A stretch of DNA of 64,000 bases from Chryseobacterium indologenes (GTDB lineage: Bacteria > Bacteroidota > Bacteroidia > Flavobacteriales > Weeksellaceae). Position numbers and translations under genes: made by a program. The notes under the pieces are model-generated. The model saw only the letters and a list, made by a program, of their open reading frames with translations, was not told where the DNA came from and did not search any database. Below are positions 1 to 7,938 of this stretch, piece after piece. The stretch spans positions 119,757 to 183,756 of the forward strand of contig DJTE01000015.1 in NCBI GenBank assembly GCA_002439165.1, written 5' to 3'. Positions within the stretch are counted from its first letter, which is position 1; the number at the start of each line of letters is the position of its first letter.

Positions 1-2
1 AA

Positions 3-101
3 GCCATTATTTCCGGAAGATGCCCTGGCGGAACATTAAATATCAACGAAGAAAAAGCCAACCTCTATTGGGGAACAACAATTGAAAATCAACAGCAATG
101 A
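3..101 (+). CDS. C-terminal end of an unidentified protein (5' partial)
   Basis: An open frame enters from the left edge and ends at TGA 99-101. About 32 residues are visible, including a Cys-Pro-Gly-Gly stretch and the end YWGTTIENQQQ. The stop overlaps the start of the next gene in an ATGA arrangement, which is the main sign that it is a real translated gene. No family can be named from this fragment. It probably belongs to the same operon as the small genes that follow. Confidence 0.5.
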   Translation, partial: AIISGRCPGGTLNINEEKANLYWGTTIENQQQ

Positions 102-307
102 ATACAAGAGAAAACCTACTGACAATAGCCCTGCAATATGACAGCTACGGGGAAAAATACCTTACCGATTTCGACAGAATGTTTATTCATAAAGAAATCA
201 GCTCCATCTGGAACGAATCAGGATATGTGATTCCTGAAGACGTGGAAGGAAAAATACAGATCAAACTCAGAATTATTAACCAGCTCCAGTGGGAATCGCC
301 CTACTAA
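98..307 (+). CDS. Small hypothetical protein, 69 aa
   Basis: I do not recognise this protein. It is rich in charged and aromatic residues, with no signal peptide or membrane segment. It overlaps the preceding frame by ATGA, so the two are probably translationally coupled. It lies at the left side of the phage-tail cluster among other short unknown genes, the place where regulators or accessory genes of such clusters often sit. That role is inference only. Confidence 0.55.
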   Translation: MNTRENLLTIALQYDSYGEKYLTDFDRMFIHKEISSIWNESGYVIPEDVEGKIQIKLRIINQLQWESPY

Positions 308-465
308 AGATCTGATTTTAGAAAGGAAGAGGGATGAGGGAAAAGGAAAGTTACAAAAGCCCCAAAGAATAACTGCCCTTCAACAGTTATCCCGTTCCTT
401 CCGTCCGGAAATGCCCATCATTAACACCAACCACAATTCATTCATCACCAAAAAAACAAAAAAAC

Positions 466-636
466 ATGATCACAGAAACATTAAAAATAATAACCATTGA
501 AGAACCTGAAGCGGAACTTAATACAGGAAAACAGAAGCAAAAGCAACCCCGGTATGAAAACCTGAAATCAGGCAAAGATTACATTTCCTGCTCCAAAAAT
601 GAATGGAAAGGAATTAATTTAAATTCCTCCTATTAA
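466..636 (+). CDS. Small hypothetical protein, 56 aa
   Basis: This short frame starts at ATG 466 and stops at TAA 634-636, 10 bases before the next gene starts at 647. The product is hydrophilic, with a Lys/Gln-rich middle (residues 22-28) and a C-terminal part around SCSKNEW. No family is recognised. The same-strand tight spacing with the gene at 647 suggests co-transcription. The 158 bases before it (308-465) show no gene. Confidence 0.45.
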   Translation: MITETLKIITIEEPEAELNTGKQKQKQPRYENLKSGKDYISCSKNEWKGINLNSSY

Positions 637-646
637 TAAAGCTGAA

Positions 647-976
647 ATGAAACTTCTCCTATCCTTAGACAACAGCAAACTCAATGTCCTCAACAGCAGT
701 ATGCAGATCCTGGATATGCTGAACATCAATACCCAGCCCAGGAACCTGAAAAGCAGTATCTCCATCTGTATGGAACTCCGCACCGAGCTGCTGCAGAAAG
801 CCGTAAAAACAAGACAGAAAGACAAATCTTTCATCATTAAGCTTCCTTATTATAAAGCCGATGCTCTCTGGCATTTCCTGAAAGAATATGAGATCTATTT
901 TCCGGATGATTTCGGAAGCTATGAAACCAACGCTGTTCTGATGATGAAAAATGAACTTCACCGGCAGCTGCAGTAA
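647..976 (+). CDS. Hypothetical protein, 109 aa
   Basis: A soluble, mainly helical protein with no signal peptide. The N-terminal half is rich in Leu, Asn and Ser and the C-terminal half is rich in aromatic residues (ALWHFLKEYEIYFPDDFG). I do not recognise the family. It follows the 56-aa gene by 10 bases and sits in the run of small genes left of the tail structural genes. The opposite-strand frames over the same bases show no coherent protein features and are treated as shadows. Confidence 0.55.
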   Translation: MKLLLSLDNSKLNVLNSSMQILDMLNINTQPRNLKSSISICMELRTELLQKAVKTRQKDKSFIIKLPYYKADALWHFLKEYEIYFPDDFGSYETNAVLMMKNELHRQLQ

Positions 977-1133
977 AAAGTTTCAATAACCTGATCTGAG
1001 CATGCTGGAAGTTACTTTTAGTTATCATTACAGACAGTCACGATAAAACTGAAATTATTCTTTTATGACTTTCTGTAAATCCCCTCTTCCAGCATCCGTC
1101 TTCCAGCCATTTACAACCTTTAAATTCAATAAC

Positions 1134-1352
1134 ATGATCAAAATAAACGGTCACTGGTACACCACTACCGAAGTAAAAGAAGCCCTCGAAAGAAAAGGTT
1201 ACACGATAATCACTCTGGAAATAAGCACGGAACGCAGGGATTACCCTCAGTATGAGACCTATGCACTCATTAACAGACAAGATCCAACCGTTCTGAACAC
1301 CTTAAAAAGTGTGGCCCTAAAGGAGTTCCAAAAGAAGCCTCCGTTACTCTAA
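1134..1352 (+). CDS. Small hypothetical protein, 72 aa
   Basis: The start at ATG 1134 was chosen because the peptide from there is compact and well ordered (MIKINGHWYTTTEVKEAL...). A longer frame from 1065 would add 23 residues that look like translated leader. The protein resembles a small alpha/beta fold with an amphipathic helix at residues 12-22, but no family is recognised. A clear intrinsic terminator begins 5 bases after its stop, so it is the last gene of the left-hand transcription unit. Confidence 0.5.
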   Translation: MIKINGHWYTTTEVKEALERKGYTIITLEISTERRDYPQYETYALINRQDPTVLNTLKSVALKEFQKKPPLL

Positions 1353-1357
1353 ATACC

Positions 1358-1386
1358 AAAAGCTATGGGCATCCATAGCTTTTTTT
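1358..1386 (+). terminator. Intrinsic terminator after the small-gene unit
   Basis: An 11-bp perfect stem (AAAAGCTATGG with CCATAGCTTTT) with a GCAT loop is followed by a T run to 1386. It separates the genes up to 1352 from the gene at 1438, which has its own promoter. Confidence 0.85.
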
Positions 1387-1402
1387 GTGGCCGAAAATCG
1401 CC

Positions 1403-1433
1403 TTGACTTGTACAAAAAGACCCTTTAATTTTG
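1403..1433 (+). promoter_or_regulatory. Bacteroidota-type promoter for the gene at 1438
   Basis: A -33 TTG (1403-1405) is followed after 20 bases by TAATTTTG (1426-1433), matching the Bacteroidota -7 consensus TAnnTTTG. Initiation is expected about 4-8 bases further on, at or next to the ATG at 1438, so the transcript may have almost no leader. Confidence 0.65.
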
Positions 1434-1437
1434 CCTT

Positions 1438-1641
1438 ATGTCTTACAACAATAAAAATTACATCAAACGTGCCCGGTACATTATAAGTGTTTATAATGCA
1501 CACAAGCACGCCGATGTTCCTGATACCAAAATCGTAAGACATACTTTCCCCAAATACAACATCCATCTTTCTTACAGACAGTGGATGAACATCAAAGGAA
1601 TGGTGATTCCCAAAGAGGAAACCCAGCTTACTTTATTTTAG
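1438..1641 (+). CDS. Small basic protein, 67 aa, unknown function
   Basis: A basic protein (many Lys, Arg and His) with a Tyr-rich N-terminus and a YRQWMNIKG segment that could be a DNA-contacting helix; this is only a guess. It has no signal peptide. The ATG lies 4 bases after a strong -7 box, suggesting leaderless or nearly leaderless translation. Its stop overlaps the stop of the opposite-strand gene 1638-2183 by four bases. Its separate terminator-promoter arrangement and charge make a small regulator of the tail cluster plausible but unproven. Confidence 0.55.
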   Translation: MSYNNKNYIKRARYIISVYNAHKHADVPDTKIVRHTFPKYNIHLSYRQWMNIKGMVIPKEETQLTLF

Positions 1642-2183
1642 TTCACGCCTATTACTGAAAAATGATAACGCTCTATTTCAGCCCGCGTTTCTTCAGGACT
1701 GGCCGATACATCCTCATACTGCGTCGTAAAGATCAGTTCTCTTACTTTAAATCCGGCATGCTGCTTACTTGTACTTTTCACCATTGTTCTTGATAATGGT
1801 GAGAAATAATCTTTGCTCCAGCCCTGAAGCGCTTGATACAGCTTCTGCTCGATTCTTAAAAAATCAAACCCTTTTTTTCTTTCTTCAACCGGAATCCCGT
1901 GCCATGTCGGAAATGCATCATCCGATACCAGCTGAAAAGATACCGGAACATTTCCCAACTGCCTGTTTGCAGACATATCGGAATACGATGCTTCCGGGAA
2001 ATCCACATCATACATGGCTTCAGGAAAATCAATGAATAAAGCCGGATAAGTTACCGCACCCGTTGTTCCCTGGGCACTTTCAAGCTGGCCCAGCTGCTGA
2101 TCGATATACTGAATCTCCGGAACCTCCCGGGCAATTCTTTCCTGAAGATCTACTAATAACTGTACATAAAAATATTCTTCCAT
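1638..2183 (-). CDS. Probable phage tail completion / terminator-like protein
   Basis: A 181-aa soluble protein. The first ATG is at 2183; the longer frame would use TTG at 2207. The sequence shows an N-terminal helix (LLVDLQERIAREVPEIQYIDQQLGQ) and then a beta-rich part with PALFIDFPEAMYDVDFPEA and VSFQLVSDD. This pattern recalls tail terminator or neck-type proteins that cap phage tails (Gp37/DUF1834-like), but the match is from general appearance only. It is the only gene of the tail region on the minus strand, convergent with 1438-1641 and divergent from the endolysin at 2402. Capping the tube and sheath would suit a headless particle. Confidence 0.4.
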   Translation of the reverse strand: MEEYFYVQLLVDLQERIAREVPEIQYIDQQLGQLESAQGTTGAVTYPALFIDFPEAMYDVDFPEASYSDMSANRQLGNVPVSFQLVSDDAFPTWHGIPVEERKKGFDFLRIEQKLYQALQGWSKDYFSPLSRTMVKSTSKQHAGFKVRELIFTTQYEDVSASPEETRAEIERYHFSVIGVN

Positions 2184-2401
2184 AAGTATTAAATTATAGT
2201 TTCTCAAATTAAGTTCTGTTGTGGAACAGCTTTACTAAACAGGCTTTCATTTTTCCCGCCTACACTATTTCACAGTACAAAATTGAGCTTTAAACAGGGC
2301 ATTTGAAAAAAGGTGTGCAATCCTTGCGCTGTTATTTTCAAACCGTTGCAGGATATTGGAAATTTGTACTCACAAAACAAACACAACACTCAATTATTAA
2401 T

Positions 2402-2860
2402 ATGGATTCACTATCTGCAACCGCATTAAAAGTCGCCATTACCCAAATAGGACAGGAGGAAAAACCTCAGGGCTCAAATTGGGGAATCCCCGTTAAAACT
2501 TATCTGGCATCGGTGGGGATCAATTTTCCGGCAAGCTGGTGTATGGCCTTTGTCTACTGGTGCTTCAATGAAGCTGCCAGGCAGAATAAAACCGGCAACA
2601 CAGCCATAAGAACAGGCGGAGTTTTATACGCATGGAATAATGCTCCCAAAGAAAGGAAATCTTCAAAACCCTCCGTGGGATCTGTATTCATCATGGACTT
2701 CGGAAAAGGTCTCGGCCACACCGGTTTCGTTGAAAAATTCGATTCTCAGTACATCTACACCATAGAAGGAAATACGAACGATAACGGAAGCCGGGAAGGC
2801 ATCAAGGTGTGCAGAAGAAAAAGAACATTAACATCCATCAAAGGATATATACAATATTAG
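2402..2860 (+). CDS. CHAP-type peptidoglycan hydrolase (endolysin)
   Basis: This 152-aa protein has the CHAP (Cys/His amidohydrolase-peptidase) layout. The catalytic Cys is in PASWCMAFVYWCF near residue 41, the His is in GLGHTGFVEK near residue 106, and EGNTN near residue 119 supplies the polar residue. CHAP enzymes cut peptide or amide bonds of the cell wall. There is no signal peptide, so export would need a holin or another route. The start at 2402 is used because the extra 33 codons from 2303 look non-coding and the ATG follows an A-rich leader. The spanin-like gene starts one base after its stop, giving a compact lysis cassette that would release particles by killing the producer cell. 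Confidence 0.75.
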   Translation: MDSLSATALKVAITQIGQEEKPQGSNWGIPVKTYLASVGINFPASWCMAFVYWCFNEAARQNKTGNTAIRTGGVLYAWNNAPKERKSSKPSVGSVFIMDFGKGLGHTGFVEKFDSQYIYTIEGNTNDNGSREGIKVCRRKRTLTSIKGYIQY

Positions 2861-2861
2861 A

Positions 2862-3383
2862 ATGAAAGAATTCATGTTTTTCATATCGTTATTTTTTGTT
2901 TCGCTGGTTCAGGTTTCCTGCCTAAACAGGAAGCCTCAGGAACCGGTGATCATCGAAAATACGAAAGAAGTGGTAACCGTGGTTAAGGACACCATCTTCA
3001 GAACCGAGGCAGACAGCACCTATTATCATGCACTGATAGAATGCATCAACGGAAAACCGGTTCTGAAAGACCCTGAATTCAGTAAAAATATCAGCCGTAA
3101 CGGAAATACCTCCGGAAGCGGCCTGCTGACACCGAAAGTATCGGTTATTGACGGAAAACTATCGGTAGAATGCTATAAACAGGCACAGGAGTCATTTAAA
3201 ACATGGCGGGAAACCTATATCAAAGAACACGAGAAAACACCAATTTACATTGAAAAACCTATATACAGAGAAAAGGCTCTGTCATGGTTTCAGGAAACAC
3301 AGCTATGGCTCGGAAGAATCTTTCTTGGTGCACTCGCCCTGTTCGCTCTTGTCCTCATCATCAGATGGAAAAAGATCATTTAA
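2862..3383 (+). CDS. Candidate unimolecular spanin (lipoprotein signal plus C-terminal membrane segment)
   Basis: The 173-aa product begins with a hydrophobic signal ending in VSC at Cys20 and ends with a strong membrane segment (about residues 147-168, WLGRIFLGALALFALVLIIRW) followed by a short basic cytoplasmic tail. The part between is hydrophilic and periplasmic, with many Glu and Lys residues. An outer-membrane lipid anchor plus an inner-membrane C-terminal anchor is the architecture of u-spanins such as T1 gp11, which join both membranes and complete lysis. It lies one base after the CHAP endolysin. The lipobox is imperfect (Gln at -3), so an N-terminal membrane anchor is an alternative. 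Confidence 0.55.
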   Translation: MKEFMFFISLFFVSLVQVSCLNRKPQEPVIIENTKEVVTVVKDTIFRTEADSTYYHALIECINGKPVLKDPEFSKNISRNGNTSGSGLLTPKVSVIDGKLSVECYKQAQESFKTWRETYIKEHEKTPIYIEKPIYREKALSWFQETQLWLGRIFLGALALFALVLIIRWKKII

Positions 3384-3467
3384 CACCATTTAAAAATAAA
3401 AAACGAACAGAAAAAGGATTTCTGATTCAAAAATATGTACAACAACTTTTTAAAAAATAAGTAAAAA

Positions 3468-4628
3468 ATGTCACAAGGAAATGGAACACCAAAAGTAAAA
3501 GCGAATGTGGCTTCAGGCAACTTACTTCGTCAGATTCAGGTAATCGACGGCGTTGCAGGAATCGTGGGAACAGCCAGCGCACTGACCAATATCGGTAAAG
3601 TGCAGACTGTTTACTCACCGGAAGACGCTAAAACCAAAGGGTACACTGAGCAGGACGAACCGTTCTTGTTTCAGGCAATCAATGAATTTTATCAGGAGCT
3701 TGGAGGAAGCCAGGAGCTGTGGATCTTAGGAACACCAGCCGCAACAACAATGGAAGAAGCCGTTAAAAGCACCAACGAAGCAGGCGTAAAAAAACTTCTT
3801 ACCGCTTCCAATGGTAGAGTAAACTTAGTAGGAGTTTGCAGAAACCCGGATGCATCTTACGTTTCCCCTGCAGGTTTTTTAGACAAAGACGTTGAGAAAG
3901 CGTTATTAGCTTCCAAAACATTAGCTCAGTACCAGCAGTCCATCAACAGACCGGTAAGGATTTTAATCGAAGGGAGAGTAAAAGATGCCTCTGCAACTCC
4001 TGTTTTTGAACCGAAATCTGCGAACAACACATTTGCGGGAGTGGTTCTTGGAGGGTCAAAAAATGACGGATCCGCATCCGTAGCTTTGGTTCTGGCAAGA
4101 GCCTGTAAATATCCTGCTCACGTAAAAATCGGAGACGGACAGAACGGTGCATTAAGCATCACAGAAGCGTATATCGGAGCAGATAAAGTAGACCGTATTC
4201 CGGTTGAAAAATTAGACCTGTTTACCGATGCAGGTTTCATCACTTTCCACACCAGAGAAGGAGCAGCGGGTTACTATTTCAGTGTAGATAAAATGGCCGG
4301 TTCAGACGACTTCAGAACACTGGTTCACGGAAGACTGATCGACAAGGCACAGAGAATCTCTACGGCAACAGACACGCCGTTCCTGGAATCTTCCATCAGA
4401 ATGGCTGCCGACGGAAAACTGAATGAAGCAGATGCCGTTTACCTGGAAGAGCTTACAAGAGCCCAGCTACTGAACAACATGGCAGGACAGATCAGCGGAG
4501 CGGAAGTATTGGTCCCGTTAGACCAGGATTTAATCAACACAAACACCCTTGAAAAACAGATTCAGATCCAGCCTTTAGGCTATATGACATGGATTGTACT
4601 GAACATGGGTTTAACAAAAACAATTTAA
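3468..4628 (+). CDS. Contractile tail sheath protein (DUF2586-like)
   Basis: A 386-aa soluble protein with the organisation of phage tail sheath subunits: an N-terminal strand region ending near GVAGIVGTAS, a central alpha/beta part with repeated Gly-rich turns (VVLGGSKNDGSASVALVLARA), and a C-terminal part IQIQPLGYMTWIVLNMGL that resembles the sheath arm which docks into neighbouring subunits. It is shorter than T4 gp18 and close to Mu/P2-type sheaths. The tube gene follows after 8 bases, the usual sheath-tube order. Contraction of this sheath would drive the inner tube through the target envelope. The family name comes from memory of Bacteroidota sheath proteins. Confidence 0.8.
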   Translation: MSQGNGTPKVKANVASGNLLRQIQVIDGVAGIVGTASALTNIGKVQTVYSPEDAKTKGYTEQDEPFLFQAINEFYQELGGSQELWILGTPAATTMEEAVKSTNEAGVKKLLTASNGRVNLVGVCRNPDASYVSPAGFLDKDVEKALLASKTLAQYQQSINRPVRILIEGRVKDASATPVFEPKSANNTFAGVVLGGSKNDGSASVALVLARACKYPAHVKIGDGQNGALSITEAYIGADKVDRIPVEKLDLFTDAGFITFHTREGAAGYYFSVDKMAGSDDFRTLVHGRLIDKAQRISTATDTPFLESSIRMAADGKLNEADAVYLEELTRAQLLNNMAGQISGAEVLVPLDQDLINTNTLEKQIQIQPLGYMTWIVLNMGLTKTI

Positions 4629-4636
4629 TTTAAAAC

Positions 4637-5074
4637 ATGGCGAATATTAATATTACATCATCAGAATGCACATGGGCTCATTTTGAAGTGAAAGTGTTAT
4701 CAAAAGTAATCAAAGGACTTAGAGGTTTCAGTACAAAAAAAACAGTTGAGTCCGAGCATATCTACGGTTCCGGAAACGAGCCTATCGATATTTCAAAAGG
4801 AAATACCAAGTACGAAGGAAACATCAAACTTTTAGGTTTCGAAGCAGACGCTCTGAACAAAGCCGCAAGAGATGCAGGCTACGATGACATCACTGAGGTT
4901 CCCCACGAACTTATCGTCATCACGATTTCTTACAAGAAAAAAGCTTCTGACAAAGGAACAACCATCGTTACTTCAGGAGTTCAGTTCACAGAAGACGGTT
5001 TTGAAATGGAACAAGGGGCTAAAAACAGAGAGGTTACCCTTCCATATATCGCAATGAGCAGAAGAATTGTATAA
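4637..5074 (+). CDS. Tail tube protein
   Basis: A 145-aa mainly beta protein placed directly after the sheath. It has alternating hydrophobic strands (NIKLLGFEADALNKAARDAGYDD, then LIVITISYKKKASDKGTTIVTSGVQFTEDGFEMEQGAKNREV, shown here in short pieces) and size close to P2 FII and other inner-tube subunits (about 130-180 aa). Tube subunits stack as hexameric rings inside the sheath. The identification rests on gene order (sheath, tube, chaperone, tape measure), length and beta content rather than on a catalytic motif. Confidence 0.75.
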   Translation: MANINITSSECTWAHFEVKVLSKVIKGLRGFSTKKTVESEHIYGSGNEPIDISKGNTKYEGNIKLLGFEADALNKAARDAGYDDITEVPHELIVITISYKKKASDKGTTIVTSGVQFTEDGFEMEQGAKNREVTLPYIAMSRRIV

Positions 5075-5092
5075 TCAGTAAAACAAAATAAA

Positions 5093-5500
5093 ATGGCAAA
5101 CGAAAAATTACAGGAAATTTTCAATAACAGAAAATCTAAAGAAGAAAAAAAGACCCGGGAAACCAAGAAAGATGCAGTAAAAGATCTTGGTCCTTTCGAG
5201 GCAAGATATACGGCTAAAAAGCTTGATGAGTGGAAAAAAGAGTACGGCAACAGAGACCTTATTTATTTGAAGGTGGATGACTTCCTTGCTGTTCTCAGAC
5301 CACCTAAAGCAGATGACCTGGGTGATTATCTTACCGCTATCGGCTCCAACGGAATGAGCAAAGCCGTAGCCATGATCGTAGAACAGCTTTGGATTGACGG
5401 AGATTATCAGCTGATTGAAGATGAAGACTGCTTCATCGCCGTGTTCTTACAGATGAACAACATTCTGGAGAGCAAGAAAGCCGACTTTTTTCGCGCTTAG
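5093..5500 (+). CDS. Tail assembly chaperone, first frame (G-like)
   Basis: A 135-aa soluble protein with a highly charged N-terminus (residues 1-35, Lys/Glu-rich) and a helical body (FLAVLRPPKADDLGDYLTAIGS). It lies between tube and tape measure, exactly where lambda G or Mu gp41-like chaperones are found. These proteins coat the tape measure before tube assembly and are absent from the mature particle. The frame ends at TAG 5498-5500, seven bases after a run of six T residues (5486-5491), where a change of frame would extend the product into the following reading frame. Confidence 0.75.
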   Translation: MANEKLQEIFNNRKSKEEKKTRETKKDAVKDLGPFEARYTAKKLDEWKKEYGNRDLIYLKVDDFLAVLRPPKADDLGDYLTAIGSNGMSKAVAMIVEQLWIDGDYQLIEDEDCFIAVFLQMNNILESKKADFFRA

Positions 5501-5678
5501 TGAAGCCGGCCGGAGTTCATTCTCTGATAAAAAGACCGAAGGAATAGAGTTCCTGATTGTTTTTGGAAGTATGCAGTTTGGAGCCGATGCATTAAAGAAT
5601 TGGGGTGATGAAAAGTTTTTCTATCGCACCGGAATAGCCTTAGAAATTTGGAAAAAACAAGGCGAAAGAAAATTTTAA
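5486..5678 (+). CDS. Tail assembly chaperone, frameshift extension (T-like frame)
   Basis: From 5490 or 5493 an open frame runs to TAA 5676-5678, encoding about 62 residues (ALSEAGRSSF... to QGERKF) with good hydrophobic patterning such as EFLIVFGSMQFGADAL. It lacks a suitable independent start, ends three bases before the tape measure gene and fills a stretch that would otherwise be a gap. Relative to the gene at 5093 it is in the +1 (equally -2) frame, and the run of T followed by C at 5486-5492 is a likely slip site. A -2 shift would insert an extra Phe; a +1 shift would skip the C. Phage Mu uses a -2 shift at the equivalent place. Confidence 0.65.
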
Positions 5679-5681
5679 ATT

Positions 5682-7304
5682 ATGAACAATAATAGTAGTA
5701 TAACAGACTTTGTAAGAAATGCACAAGAATGGTCACAGAGCTTTTCTCAGGCGTTCAGTACCGTTTCACAGGATACCTACAAAAAAATGCAGGATCTTTC
5801 AGCAACAGTAAAACAGGGTTATGAACTTTTGAAACAAGACTTTGCAGCATTTAAAAACACAAAGTTCGGAACTGCACTTATAGGAGCCGCCAGTGCCGCA
5901 GGTACTTTCCTTCTTGATTTCACCAAGAAAAGCCTTACCTCTGCCATTACAGGAGCCATTCAGAAAGAAAAAGACATTGTTAATCTCTCAGGATTTTTAG
6001 GAAAAAAAGGAGCTACCGAAGCTTATAAAAATATTGATGCTGATTCAAATGCCACTTCTTATGATAAGGCAACTTTATTAGATGCCAACAAGGGTCTTAT
6101 TTCTGTGGACGGTGACGCTAAAAGGGCCAGAGAAGAAATCATGAATCTGGCAAATGCGGTCAGCTTTGCCGGAGGAGGAAGTAATGAACTTTCAAAACTC
6201 TCTGAACAGCTGAAAGAAATCAAAAGTGAAGGCGTGGCATCCGGTGATCAGCTTAAGCAGTTTGGTGATGCCGGCATCGATATTTACGCAGCCCTGTCAT
6301 CATCCACAGGCAAAAGCATTGAACAGCTGAAAGGCATGAACATTACCTATGACATGCTAAGTAAATCTCTTGCCGATTCCAGAGGAAAAGGAGGAATCTT
6401 TGAAGGAGGTCTGGACGCACAAAGCAATACCGTGGAAGCCAAATGGGATAGAATTAAAAAGACTTTCGACAGTACGCTTACAGACTTAGGAACCGCGTTT
6501 CTTCCCATTATATCAAGTGCATTGGATGTCGGTGTTCAATTGGTAAAAGGTTTTGAACCTCTCATGACGCTGGTGAAACCTTATATGGATCAGATTGTAG
6601 GAAGTTTAAGTACAGCTTATGATTTTATTCTCAATCTAGGAGGAGAAACCAATGCATGGGGAGGGTTTGTAACCACGATTCAGGAATATTTTTCTATTGT
6701 CTGGAATACTTTAGGAAGCATTTTCGGTGCCGTATGGAGTATTGTAAGCGGAATCATTGACTGGATCTCGAAAAGCGTACTGATCAGTGATATTTTCACA
6801 GGTGTCTATAAAGTATTGGGAGCTGTTTTAACGATGGTTGGATGGCTTGCAGATGGGATAAAAATCATTTGGGAAAGTGTACTGAGGCCCATTCTGGATG
6901 CGATTGAAACAGCTTACCGATGGGTCAGAAAAATTGTTGGCGGAGAAGAAGTGGCCATAGAACCCAAAGTTAAAATTACCGTTCCTAAAGATCTGACTAA
7001 AGATCTTAAAGCCCAGGAAGCCGGACTCAATTTCAAACCAAGTACCACAGATCTCACAGCAAGAAGCAGGCCCACAGCGATTAATCAGGGGGAAAATATA
7101 AGAAGAAACAATGCCGCTAAATCACAGGAAACCGGAGATACCGTTTCCGGCGGAGGACAGAAAACCATCAATATCACGTTGGGCAAATTCTTCGATACCA
7201 TTCAGTTCAACACCCTGAATTCCGGAGAAACATCAGATCAGTTAGAAAGTATAGTAATGGAATGCCTGGGACGTGTTCTATATAACGGAGCAAAAGTAAT
7301 ATAA
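5682..7304 (+). CDS. Tail tape measure protein
   Basis: This 540-aa protein lies right after the chaperone pair, the fixed position of tape measure proteins. Its N-terminal 60 residues are helical; hydrophobic segments occur near residues 65-95 (Ala/Gly-rich) and 325-410 (with repeated WS/WI patterns), as expected for the part that interacts with the target membrane. The last 120 residues are hydrophilic. The tape measure sets tail length by its number of residues, so 540 aa implies a short tail compared with many myophages whose equivalents exceed 700 aa. It starts three bases after the stop of the frameshifted chaperone frame, which suggests translational coupling. Confidence 0.8.
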   Translation: MNNNSSITDFVRNAQEWSQSFSQAFSTVSQDTYKKMQDLSATVKQGYELLKQDFAAFKNTKFGTALIGAASAAGTFLLDFTKKSLTSAITGAIQKEKDIVNLSGFLGKKGATEAYKNIDADSNATSYDKATLLDANKGLISVDGDAKRAREEIMNLANAVSFAGGGSNELSKLSEQLKEIKSEGVASGDQLKQFGDAGIDIYAALSSSTGKSIEQLKGMNITYDMLSKSLADSRGKGGIFEGGLDAQSNTVEAKWDRIKKTFDSTLTDLGTAFLPIISSALDVGVQLVKGFEPLMTLVKPYMDQIVGSLSTAYDFILNLGGETNAWGGFVTTIQEYFSIVWNTLGSIFGAVWSIVSGIIDWISKSVLISDIFTGVYKVLGAVLTMVGWLADGIKIIWESVLRPILDAIETAYRWVRKIVGGEEVAIEPKVKITVPKDLTKDLKAQEAGLNFKPSTTDLTARSRPTAINQGENIRRNNAAKSQETGDTVSGGGQKTINITLGKFFDTIQFNTLNSGETSDQLESIVMECLGRVLYNGAKVI

Positions 7305-7305
7305 G

Positions 7306-7938
7306 ATGCAGACAGTTTTTGATTTACAAAATTTATATAAATCCTATTTTTCAAGAACCCCATTCAACCTTCCGGGTTCAGCCGGGGATACAGAAAACAT
7401 CAGAATTTCACAGAATACCGGCAGGAATAAGATTCATAACAGCAGAAAAGACATTCCTTTCAACAAAGAAGGAGCCTATGGCAAGGATATCTGGTTTCCC
7501 GCTGAATTCAGAATCAATGGAAACATCAGTGATTCCCTTACAATAGATGCCTGCACCATTGCAGTGAACCTCAGCAAAACCATTGTGAAAACCGCAGTGA
7601 GCGAAAGAAAAGGAACCGTAAAGGAAATGTTTAATGTTGATGATTACAAGTTTACCATCAGAGGTTTTCTGATTGATAAAAACAGAAAAGTTCCTGAAGG
7701 TGACATTGAGAAACTTAAGAACATCTTCGAAACAGATCTTCCTGTAACCCTTCACGGAGGCTATCCGGAAATGTTTCTGGACAGAAGCTGCCGTGTGGCG
7801 GTTACCTCTCTGGAATTCCCGGAAACACAGGGAAAAACGCATTGGATAAGACCATTTAACCTTACCTGCGAGAGTGATTTCATTGCAGATGTAAAAGACT
7901 TAGAAGTACCACAGAAAAATGCTAACACTAACCAGTAA
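7306..7938 (+). CDS. Baseplate-associated protein (DUF6046-like)
   Basis: A 210-aa protein with N-terminal tail-related sequence (FDLQNLYKSYF) and a beta-rich body with YKFTIRGFLIDKNRKVPEGDIEKL and HWIRPFNLTCESDF. I associate this pattern with DUF6046 proteins found between tape measure and hub genes in Bacteroidota tail clusters. It starts one base after the tape measure stop and overlaps the next gene by 20 bases. In this position P2-type clusters carry proteins linking the tape measure to the hub, so a similar linking role is likely but inferred. Confidence 0.6.
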   Translation: MQTVFDLQNLYKSYFSRTPFNLPGSAGDTENIRISQNTGRNKIHNSRKDIPFNKEGAYGKDIWFPAEFRINGNISDSLTIDACTIAVNLSKTIVKTAVSERKGTVKEMFNVDDYKFTIRGFLIDKNRKVPEGDIEKLKNIFETDLPVTLHGGYPEMFLDRSCRVAVTSLEFPETQGKTHWIRPFNLTCESDFIADVKDLEVPQKNANTNQ

